Below are positions 54,583-64,000 of a stretch of 64,000 nucleotides of DNA, one piece after another. Position 1 is the first letter of the stretch. The number at the start of each line of letters is the position of its first letter. Location: assembly GCF_964355755.1 (NCBI RefSeq), contig NC_092680.1:20251001-20315000 (forward strand), written 5' to 3'. Under the pieces are notes generated by a model. The model had not been told where the DNA came from and searched no databases. It worked only from the letters and a program-made list of their open reading frames with translations. A program made the translations under genes and the position numbers. Origin of the DNA: Antedon mediterranea. Lineage: Eukaryota > Echinodermata > Crinoidea > Comatulida > Antedonidae.

Positions 54583-55871
54583 GATGTTTCTTTCAATTAC
54601 GTTATCGTAATCTTTTTCTTTATGTTTGTTGGTATTAGCAAATACGTTCATAAACAAGAGTCCACACTCGTTCTAACATCGTCAATTTATTGGTGAAGTT
54701 GTTTTTTTCCGGGCAGCATACAGAATTTGAAATCAAATAACTGATTGGTAGCCATACACACACATATATTTAATTCATCTGTGTATATAATTTTTTCAAA
54801 TCAAGTGTTGTGCTTTATTTACTCTCAAAACAAAAAAAATAGTTATAAATAAATATTAAAACTATTTAACGACGGTTTAAAACAGTTGGTTTACATAGTA
54901 ATTTTCTTGTTTTTTTCAAAAGTGTAAACATTTTTCATCCTTTAATCTAAGTCTTTGTTTGGGTGTTTAAAAAAAAATCCTCGACTACGCAAATACATTC
55001 ATTCAACATTTATTTAGAAACATTTCAAGAAATAAAAGAAGCATACATTTACAATAACTTAAATGGTGAAAATAAATAAGAACTGTTTCAGCCTTGGATC
55101 TGAAAAAGGAGTAAAAATACAGAACATGATTGAATTGAAAAGCACGTATTTTAGCTGAGAGTCCAGAGTTTTATTTTTTTCGATTGCCGATGTAAGACCA
55201 AAAGATTTAGATAGAGCTAATGTAAATAATCAAAGGAAAGAATTCTGAAGACCATCAGCCCATTCAGAATTGTCATTAAGTTGAAATAAAGTTTCACGAA
55301 ACTCTATCATTGCGAAATAAAGATAATTTCACTATAACCTACTTTAGATCAAAATCTGCTGATTTATACGTGACATGTGGGAAGTGTCAATCACTGAAAG
55401 TATCGACCATAAAATAACATCACTAATGTTATGACGACTTTTTGTTTCATTTTCTACTTAATATTCTGCATAATTTATGCAAACAACTTATACGGGTTAC
55501 AAAAAACAAATAACAATGATGCAATTCGGCAACTAAATAGTTGATTTATGTTAAACAAAACGAAAAATAAGATCGTCTAAAATGTTTTTGCTACCATCTT
55601 TAGAATTTTTTTTTGTATTATTCGTATACTAGCCAATTAAAAATACTAGCAACTGTACTTTAAGTAACTATCACTAAGGTCATTGTACGGTACAAACAAA
55701 ATATACCGCACATTATAGAGTCCGTGATAGAAACCGAAAACTTGATGAATTAATCGAAATAATGATCTAAACATATACGGTAATTGTTAAGGAAATACAG
55801 TTAGTTTTTGGTGTTTCCTATACTATGCAACTTGGATTATTAGCGTTGGTTATTAGCTTCTACGATTCATT

Positions 55872-57890
55872 ATGAATGCCTTATTCCTTCTTGTTATTCT
55901 TGCTACTGCATATGGTAAGATGTTTATACTTTTGTAATAAGTCAACTACTGTCATAGAAATATTCTCGAATTTTATTTCTTTCTAAGATAGATAAAACTG
56001 GTAGAGTAAGATTTTTAAAACAATACTATACATTCTTTAAATAGGTGAACGAGGTGATCTCCGTTTAACTAGTGGAAGTGAAAATCATGGATTGATACAA
56101 ATCTCTGAAACTGATAAGTGGTTTAGAAGTGGTTGCTTCAACGACAGTACATTTGGCGACACAGAAGCCCTGATTGTGTGTCGCCAACTGGGTAATTATT
56201 CAAAAATATTGTTATAGGTGTAAACTACAAAATACTGAATGTCGTGAGCTTACAAAATGACTAAAAATATCATACCGTAGATATTTTCAACGCTTATTAT
56301 TTAGTAAAACAGCTATTGACGTTTTAATATAAACCACCTATGAACATACCTTAGATACAACTGTCAAGTAAAACGTGTTCTTTCTTAGTACGGTAATTTA
56401 TTAATTTGTACTTAATGAATAATTATTGTGTCAAATTGTATATACCATTTTTATAAAATACTGTAGATTTTCAATACTTCAATAATTATTGGAATTCTGT
56501 GGAAAACCCACTTTATCGAGTTGCTGTAGTACAAGACTTTAGCTGTACAGAAGATAACGTTAAACTGATTGATTGCATGCAATTGGAGTTCTTTAATACT
56601 ACCCAGTTAGAGGAGGAGGGCGGTTTCGTTTGTAATTCCGTTCTACTTGCTTGTTCTCATACAGGTATGTAGAACACTGGTTAATTGTAATTACCAGTAG
56701 TTCAACTTCTAAAATTGTAAAAAGTAGAATGTTTATTTACATATTATTTTAAGTATAGCACTTCGCTCCCCCCCCCCCCCCACCACAAATCATACATTAA
56801 TAATAATAACCTACAAATCATTATTATCGTAAAATAAAATCCATGATCTATAATATATTTTATATTTACAAACAGCAGACCTACGTTGCATAAAAGGTAG
56901 GTTTAATAAAGAAAAGAAATGAGAAATATTATTAAAATTGTAGTTTATTATAATCAGTACCAAAACTGTTAATGTTAGATGATATGGCAATTCAACTGTC
57001 AATAATAATACTCTTTTAGGTTGAAATCGGTTTAATGTTACCAAAGCAAAGAGATAGATCTATGATAATCATGTCCTTTACATTTTCATGTATTATATTT
57101 GTTTAAATTTAGCTCCTCCTCCAAAGACTACTACATTTGCACCAAAATGTAAGTATAACGAAAACTTAAAGTGATGAGAACGATTACTATTTGTGTTTTC
57201 GAATTTCAAACTTCAGTTAGAAACTTAAACTATTTCTTTCTCCCTCTTCTCCCCTATACCAAATTATATTATTATCCCTTAAAGGTATGCATTTTTAGTC
57301 GCGTGTAACGCGACTCTATAGCTCACTATATCGGTCGGTTGGTCGGTCGGTCAGTAAACATTAACTTAAATTTGCACACGCGACTGCACCCATGCATATG
57401 GCCCCCATGGCCTTGTTAATTGAAGCAGGCCTGTCCCCAGTTTGTCCACTTTTGAAACAAGTAGGCATACAGAACGCAATTTTACAATTTTAAATCAATT
57501 TATTTTAATTTCTAGCAACTTCGGTTGGCAATGGAATTAGAGGAAAAGTCGAACAACACAATGACTCATCAGCTGTTACACGCAGTAAGTTCTTTTATTG
57601 TTTAAAAAAAAAGGTTTTTGCTTTAAAATAACAACGACGAGAAATCTCCACTAGTAAAATGTTACTTGAGACTCATCGAAATAAAAAGTGATTACAATTT
57701 ATGAATTACATCATTTTTTGCAGACAAAATACATTATTAATAAATCAATGCTTAGAGATGTCCGGCACCCATATAGGCATACAAGCAGAACACTTTTTAA
57801 ATGTTTCGAATGTTTATCTCAACAGGTTCTATGGTGATAGTACTATTAATGGTCATCGCTGCAGTTGTTTTCAATAATCAGGACGATTAG
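55872..57890 (+). CDS. Small type I membrane protein with one SRCR domain
   Basis: Exons: 55872-55914, 56045-56191, 56467-56664, 57113-57148, 57516-57584, 57826-57890. Every junction is phase 1; the product is 185 residues, ending TAG. Residues 1-14 (MNALFLLVILATAY) are a signal peptide. Residues 15-129 form one SRCR domain split over two exons with six Cys (45, 60, 90, 100, 119, 126), the group A pattern. The usual TVCDDGW is reduced to RSGCFNDS and CRQLG to CRQLD. Possible N-glycosylation sites are N47 and N107. A short Pro/Thr stalk, a single hydrophobic helix (about 167-180) and a five-residue tail (NNQDD) follow. Likely a cell-surface binding protein; the ligand is unknown. The transmembrane call is confident, but a cleaved or lipid-anchored form is possible. 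Confidence 0.85.
56768..56781. repeat. C14 homopolymer
   Basis: Fourteen C residues followed by CACCACA, in the SRCR-gene intron 56665-57112. Confidence 0.85.
57291..57417. repeat. TAGTCGCRTG dispersed repeat, copy 2
   Basis: TAGTCGCGTGTAACGCGACT, CTATAGCTCACTATATCGGT, GGTCGGTC tandem units and CACACGCGACTGCACCCATG match the copy at 49197. In the SRCR-gene intron before 57516. Confidence 0.65.
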
Positions 57891-57912
57891 AATTCGAATA
57901 TTACCATTGACA

Positions 57913-58028
57913 AGTGGAGCTATATGCCTAGCTTGGTGGTTAACGTGCTTGTCTCGCAATCCTAAGATCTATGATTCAATCCTGACCTAATGTCAGGGTT
58001 GAAAAACATGACTCTGAATCTGAAAGAG
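57913..58028 (+). mobile_element. tRNA-type SINE copy
   Basis: TAGCTTGGTGGTTAACGTGC (box A-like) and GATTCAATCCTGACCTAATG (box B-like) match the element at 62694. It abuts MITE-A copy 14, just past the SRCR stop codon. Confidence 0.65.
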
Positions 58029-58032
58029 ATTA

Positions 58033-58212
58033 AAGTTCTGTCTACACTATCACACTTTTTGTGATAACAAAATGTGATGTGACCATTTATGGACATGATG
58101 ATTTCATAGCACTACCATATTTGGGCATATCACTACCATATTTGGGCATATCACTACCATATTTCATATCACACTTTTTTGTCAGACCAGTTTAATAGTG
58201 TAGACAGAGCTT
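58033..58212. mobile_element. MITE-A copy 14
   Basis: AAGTTCTGTCTACACTATCA at the left and AATAGTGTAGACAGAGCTT at the right. Internally, three ATATCACTACCATATTTGG-type units make it one of the longer copies. Confidence 0.85.
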
Positions 58213-59585
58213 AAGTTGATAAGCATGGCACATTATGGTTTCCGTTAATTTGCGGGTTTCTAGCTATTGGATGCGAAAGCAAGAAGATAATAGCATAAGT
58301 GCCTATAGCACATTACATAGTTTCAATATCACATTGTAAAATCTTGCGCAATTTATTAAAGAATAATACACAATTTCTACACTGGTCTTTGGTTAAGATT
58401 GTTAACCATCCATCCACCATAATTTAGTTTTGAAAACTAATTATTTAGAATATTCACTATTAATTAGAATCACAATACTTACAAAGACAGCAAGAAGATA
58501 ATTGCAGTGCCTACAGCAAATTACATATATATCACATTGTATAACCACATTTGCGCAATTTAAAGAATAGTTTCTACATATTGGTCTTTGGTTAAGATTG
58601 TTAAAGTTCACCATAATTTAGTTTTGAAAACTAATTATTTAGAATATTCACTATTTTAAAATCACAATATTTAATACTGTTATATTATCTACCGAAGTAT
58701 AATGCTCATGAACATTTTAATTTAAAAATTGTATTTTAATTCACAATAACATATTAATAATAGAGAATTATAGATAATAATTCGTTATTAAATTAATCAA
58801 AATACAATTGTTGTACATACTTGTTTATTATTCAAACTTACTTAATGATAAAAAGAATCCATATTTTTATACAGTAATTATTGTAATATTTAGCGTACAC
58901 AGTAAAAGTAGGAGTGTGCGATTTTGTACCAGGATTCCTCGAATAAACTCGATTTCAGGGGTAATGTTGAGACTCAATAGATCTCGCCATATAATAGAGG
59001 AGATAATAGGTGATAAGATAAAAGAAACAATTATTTTATAAAAATTAAAAAAAACAACAATTTATTTTTCAAATTCATGACCTTCCAAAAATGTCTGGTT
59101 TTCAAGTGTGAAGTTACAATGGCAGATGTGGAATGTATAAAATTGGGCAGACTTACACTTGGGCATAATCATTTGAATAATCTAATTTTAATACATATTT
59201 ACACACATGACTGGGCAAAAAATTACAATATAATAAAGAATGAACAATAATGTAACACTAGATGATCATAGTGTTTATAACCCATATTTAAGGGGAACCA
59301 TCATGACCGACTACAGGCCTACGTCCTTTTAAAAGGGGTTTCGTCTGAATAGAGTGTTACAACATAATTATGTTTCTCCTTGTTTTTTATTAGGAGAATG
59401 TGTTCCCCTAATAGAGGTGTCACAAAAGGAGGGACTATACTGTATATATCGTATTTCAGATGATTTGCATATAGTATATATTATTATTTAGTTGATTTTG
59501 GTAATACTGGAGGGCCATAATAGGTTTAACATTATATAGAATTGTAAAGCATTGTAGAGACGTTCTCACACGAAAGTGGCTCTGA

Positions 59586-62500
59586 TTATTTACTCATAGG
59601 CCTATATTCCATATTTGTCGCACTTACACCGATTGTGTAAGAAGGATCTTCTGATATCTGTTGATTCTGTTTAAAATGCTGCAAGTTTGAATTTATTTTA
59701 GACTTTGATGGTGGTGAGCGGAAACCATACCGTATCGATCTGCCTACGCGCGATTTCGACAATATTTTCTTTACATCTTTGTTTAAAACTAAAAATAATA
59801 TAAAGATAATAATACCCTGTAGGCCATTAAAAATGGTAAACAAGTAATTGAACGCAATAGAACCATCATAATCTAAAGAAAAGAATGCCAGGCACCAACT
59901 TAGGCCAGACAGAATGAAGATGGTAAAAACGTGACGTGTAAGTCGATGCAGTTTGTTTGACTTGTTTGTCGTTGCCTTTCCACTGGTGGTATAGAGTGTA
60001 TGTATTATACGTACGAATAGCACAACGTTGACGATTAAAATCAATGAAACTGGAGCCACAAGGGCCGTGTAAAAAGTAACTTCAGATAGATTAAAACATC
60101 TGGGGAAAAAAAATTGTCGCAATTGTCAATACATGATATAAAACAGAATTTTGGTTTAAAAATTGCGTTGAATTAAATGAATGAAGGAATGGAAATTGAA
60201 ATTGGAGTTAAAAACACAAAACTATGATGTACACGATAGAAAAAAAAATATAAATCGTCATTTCTCAAGACAAGAGGTGGTGATGATGATAAAACATTTA
60301 TAAATGCCACTTACAAATTAAAAAAAAACTTACTGGTCTATTTTGCTGCATTCCATTTTGGAAGAATATACAGCACCAAAAGCCACCGGTATCAACGGCA
60401 ACACTGAATAAAAACAACACATTTGAATGTCAAATTAAATCATGAAAAAATAAAATACAGATATTTGTACCATTAAATTAGATGAAAATAGACTTTGAAT
60501 TCCAAAATGAGGGCCTTATTTTAAGAATGTACAGTTGAGGGCCCTATCCTAACAAATTTCACTTGCTTCGTCAAAAGGATTTTAATTAACGAGACTAAAG
60601 TAAATATAATATTACTTACAAAAGCAAACAGATGCAACTTTCTTTATAAACATCACATTATTTTGGTCAAATTTAGTTTTCGGTACAACATTTAAATACA
60701 GAGTAAAAACTTCACCTCCCATCCACATTACTGAGGTCAGAAGAAAGTAGTGAACAGCGACCCCAATCGCCTTGCACAATTCTTTCGATTGAGGCGGATA
60801 GTTGCTGGCAATGTAGATGACGTCAAAAGCAGCGAGAGAGAAAAATAAACCAATCAAGACTTTGTATTGAACTCTTTGACGAATTTTTCTGAAAAAGAAC
60901 AAATCTAACACATTACAGTCAATTTACGATGACGTTATTTTTTCGTTAATTTGTTTTACCGAAAAATGCCCCTCGTGCATTGCATGACTCATTTTATTAT
61001 AAAATAGGTTGTTCATCTTGACTTGTGGCGAGATACGTGTTTATTCAATGAAAATTATCCAAATAATAAAAGCAGAGTAAATGGCAAAATTTAACTTTCT
61101 AGAAATTATATATATATCATTTTTTTGTATTATTAATTTTATAAGAACAATGACTTACTTGTTACTAAGGTACACTAACATAATAACGATCAAGAGAATG
61201 GCAGAAAGGCTAAATAACCCAATTGACAAAAAGTGTAAAGCAAGTGTATGTTCTCGACTGATTTCTCTTTCTATTGGATCCTGTAATGCAAAAAACAACA
61301 AAAAACATCGTATGGTACCGGTATCATATAAGGTAAATACAAAAATAGGACTAAACTCTGATGTTTTCGAATAAGGCAGAACCTTCTAAGAAAAGTATAT
61401 GCACCAACATGAAACATTATACCATAAACTTAAATTAATCTATAATTTAAAGCAAAAAAAAAACAAAACAAACAAACCCCCAGATAATCTGATGATAAAT
61501 TCAATAACGTAAGCCCACTACAGTAATGTTGTAGTATAGCCTACTAAATGCAACTTACCAGTAATAGCGCAACATGTCCGAATCTGTTGCAGGAACAGGA
61601 GATTTCGCCGTTGCCGTTGTCATTGGTGTCACAACCATCTTTTAATACGTTTGAGAGTGCTTTTGTATATGAGCAACGTGCCCTAAAGTTTCTGCATTCA
61701 CTTTCTTTCTTAACGTTCGAATCATCCCCTTCGTGTTCTTCCATCTTTCAGGCAAAAATTATTAATAAAAAAGATTAATTATTGATTATTATTGATTTAG
61801 GCCTACATATTACATTATGTATAATATATAGAAACATAAACATTATAATTGAGAGAGAAGGACTTTTATTCAACGAGAGATCGAGACTTTCAATTCATGA
61901 AAATAACTTTCTCAATAAATGACTAAAGTGATTATCAATGATAATGATTATTATCTATATCTGATTATTATCTATAATCGAATGTCAAAGTTAAGCCTGT
62001 TTTCCACTAGAGTCGAAATTGTTCGTGCGAATTCAACGTTTCGCAGAGAAAACAATTTCGCTACACACGAGCGAGCTTATCGTTTTCTGAGCTCTCATTT
62101 ATTGCGATTTTTTATGTTTTTTTTGTATACAAGTTAAGCCTACTAGAAACACAGCATTACCAATTAGGCCTACCTGCTTCATTGTATGTTAGGACGTCTG
62201 CTGAAATGGTCACCGATAAAAACGGTGTCATTTGGGTATTTGTAAATGTCAGACAATTCTAAGAGGAAACGATCATTCCCTGTCACTGAAAATTGCAAGT
62301 CCGAATTAACAGATTCTCTTTGAAACGTAGCAGCCTTTAATGCTATATTGTTTGTTTTAACAGTAAAGTTTTGCTCATATTTAAACGCATTGGTGACTTT
62401 ATCGTCGATTACTCCAATTACTTCGGCTGCTTCATCCCTGCTGTATTGAAATTTGTCATCAACCTCCAAAATTGCATCTATTTCTTTAAGATATCCTATG

Positions 62501-63969
62501 GAATTAGAACAATAAATATATTTAACATTTTTAAATATCACATTCCAAAAAAAAAACAAAAAACCAACGAAAGAAAAAAAACAAAACAAAACAAAACCCA
62601 AAAAACAAACAAAAAGCTTTTTGAAAAAGAAATCAAAAGAGAGAAGATGTGAGAAGAAATGTATAAATGAAAGAATTAATACATAATTTGTAGTAGAGCT
62701 TGGTGGTTAACGTGCTTGCCTTCCAATACCAAGGTGCAGGGTTCAATCTGACCTAGTGCCAGGGTTGTAACTCACGACTCTTTCAACTCCACTCCCTGAG
62801 CCTCAAATGAGACTTAGTATATAACATGGAGGATTATTATTTCCTCCATGTAATGGTACCTTATTCGAACAATTCGTTATGTTTAAATTGCTTAAGGCAT
62901 TTACAAACGAAATCAAATCATCCAAGGAAGTCGATTTGTTTAGCGATGTCGACTGATTTAGAAGAATTTCTAATTCCTTTTTGTCAGGTAATTCTGTATT
63001 TGCAGTGTTTGTTGGTTCTAGAAAATAATATAGTCAGGCCCAATTAATTATATCTATTTAAAAATACAAATCAATAAATGAGTCATGGTTAGTTTAAAAT
63101 ACTAACTAAATGACACTCTTGAATGAAGATAATTGATGTTGTCTACCTAAAACATTTGTAGGTTGTATCCAGACAGCCTCATCTCCACCACAATACACTT
63201 CATCACCGCCAGCACATCTTGAAGCACACAAACAATCATCGACGGTGTTGTATCTGTTATCATAATTGTCAATGTTCCCACAGTGACATAACGTAGGTTG
63301 TAATCCCAAGTGCTTAAACCCCAGATTAGTGCAGTAGTCTTGGCAAAAAGAACACGTCATTCTATTCTTAGCGCATTGTTTTCTAGAACAATAGTCGCAT
63401 GGCAAAGCGTTACTATTACTACAAGGATTGCCCCCAAGTACAGGTTTGTTATCATATCCATTTTTTTCGAAACATGCTGGTAACGAAATAACGTCTGGAA
63501 GAGTTGTTTGACTGAAAACTAAAATAAAATGTACTAAAAACAGTTAAAAATGTTACGATAGGCATAATGACCAACAAATGTGATCTTTTCTATCGTATTT
63601 TAGCCTAAATAATAATTATATGATATTAATATAATTCATAAGTCAATCAATTGTAATATTCGGAACATGATATAATCATATTCTATTTAAATTTAAAATG
63701 TGTTCCTTTAAAAAACACAGTAGGCCTATTCTGAATTAAAAAAAACACATAATTAAAAACACAGTATTCTAAATTAAAAAAATGAAATAGATTCTTTGTA
63801 CAGTATGTTAAAAGTGGTTTACTTGAATTAGGCCTACTTGCACTTATTATAATATTATTATTGTGTAGAAGTCAGTCGTAATAAACTAAATTTTTAAATA
63901 AACCAACTGAATTCAGAGTTACATACCTTGTCCAAAATGTAGAATAATACAAATCAAATAAGCATACAT
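59586..63969 (-). CDS. Adhesion (B2) GPCR with WSC ectodomain and degenerate GPS
   Basis: Minus-strand exons: 63927-63969 (signal peptide MYAYLICIILHFGQ), 63147-63518, 62860-63017, 62174-62495, 61559-61744 (or from 61737), 61159-61280, 60620-60888, 60334-60403, 59586-60099 (TAA). Exon 2 is Cys-rich and ends in a WSC domain (CQDYCTNLGFKHLGLQ, CHCG, CAGGDEVYCGG). Exons 3-4 are GAIN-like. The 61559 exon carries a GPS-like motif, DGC...CSCNRFGHVALL. TM1 is in the 61159 exon, TM2-3 in 60620, TM4 is split over 60620/60334, and TM5-7 plus a short tail lie in the last exon, with LSGLSWCLAFF in TM6 typical of class B2. Two problems: the 62860 exon ends in phase 0 but the next needs phase 1, and the 62174 exon reads out of frame near 62220. 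7TM and WSC calls are firm; the middle is provisional. Confidence 0.85.
62694..62825 (+). mobile_element. tRNA-type SINE copy (reference copy)
   Basis: AGAGCTTGGTGGTTAACGTG (box A-like), GGTGCAGGGTTCAATCTGAC (box B-like), then AGTGCCAGGGTTGTAACTCA and a non-tRNA tail. It lies in the GPCR intron where the exon phases disagree. Confidence 0.65.
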
Positions 63970-64000
63970 GCTGCTTATAATCACCAAACTGAGAATTCAG

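Larger units (their letters stand above)
52795..55871. other. L3MBTL 3' flank and intergenic DNA before the SRCR gene
   Basis: Starts as a probable 3' UTR. No exon was recognised. It holds repeats at about 53282-53365, 54108-54214 and 54427-54582. The last 800 bp before the SRCR start are AT-rich with no clear TATA/initiator pair. Confidence 0.55.
57891..59585. other. Spacer between the convergent SRCR and GPCR genes
   Basis: Holds a SINE and MITE-A copy 14, then two diverged tandem copies of a roughly 150-bp segment (about 58250-58440 and 58480-58650, sharing CTTTGGTTAAGATTGTTAA and CCATAATTTAGTTTTGAAAA). A repeat related to 53282 lies at about 59290-59445. A minus-strand AATAAA at 59061-59066 may serve the GPCR gene. 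No coding signal. Confidence 0.5.

Noticed and set aside
61919-62137. Plus-strand frame of 72 codons in the GPCR intron
   Set aside because: No similarity and no start or splice context. I also checked its complement for a missing GAIN exon and found none convincing.
62694-62825. A functional tRNA gene (also at 57913)
   Set aside because: Box A/B-like motifs exist but the cloverleaf stems do not pair well, and the copies carry a shared non-tRNA tail.

Overview
The window is nuclear DNA from an animal. It is strongly AT-rich, with short exons bounded by GT/AG introns, large introns and many short inverted-repeat transposons. The gene content (a MYT1-family factor, PCMTD, an L3MBTL-type MBT protein, an SRCR protein and an adhesion GPCR) and the recurrent AGGCCTA palindrome suggest an invertebrate deuterostome, most likely an echinoderm. 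This is inference: no species marker is present.

Layout. (1) 1-16320, + strand: the 3' part of a MYT1/ST18-family CCHHC zinc-finger gene (13 exons assembled, phases consistent; 5' end outside the window). (2) 16321-22873: its 3' flank and repeats. (3) 22874-26493, - strand: a complete five-exon PCMTD1/2-like gene (666 residues), tail-to-tail with the first, with a candidate promoter and leader exon near 28.0-28.2 kb. (4) 26.5-41.9 kb: gene-poor and repeat-rich, with a 5S/tRNA composite SINE, several miniature elements, and a 2.34-kb transposon with 8-bp target duplications and promoter-like ends. (5) 41946-52794, + strand: a complete 17-exon L3MBTL-type gene (FCS finger, three MBT repeats, two CCHHC fingers, SAM). 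(6) 55872-57890, + strand: a six-exon single-SRCR type I membrane protein. (7) 59586-63969, - strand: an adhesion (B2) GPCR with signal peptide, WSC domain, GAIN-like region, degenerate GPS and 7TM domain.

How the genes relate. MYT1 and L3MBTL proteins share the rare CCHHC finger, and here they sit about 25 kb apart with PCMTD between them. Several fingers in both genes are cut by a phase-2 intron at the same codon. MYT1 and L3MBTL are both expected to act on chromatin and transcription. PCMTD is a methyltransferase-fold protein carrying a Cullin-5-type BC-box and Cul5-box. The SRCR protein and the GPCR are cell-surface proteins with no evident link to the other three.

Repeats. One foldback family (here MITE-A) has 14 copies in 64 kb. 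At least eight other repeat families recur. No rRNA gene, functional tRNA gene, CRISPR array or viral gene was seen.
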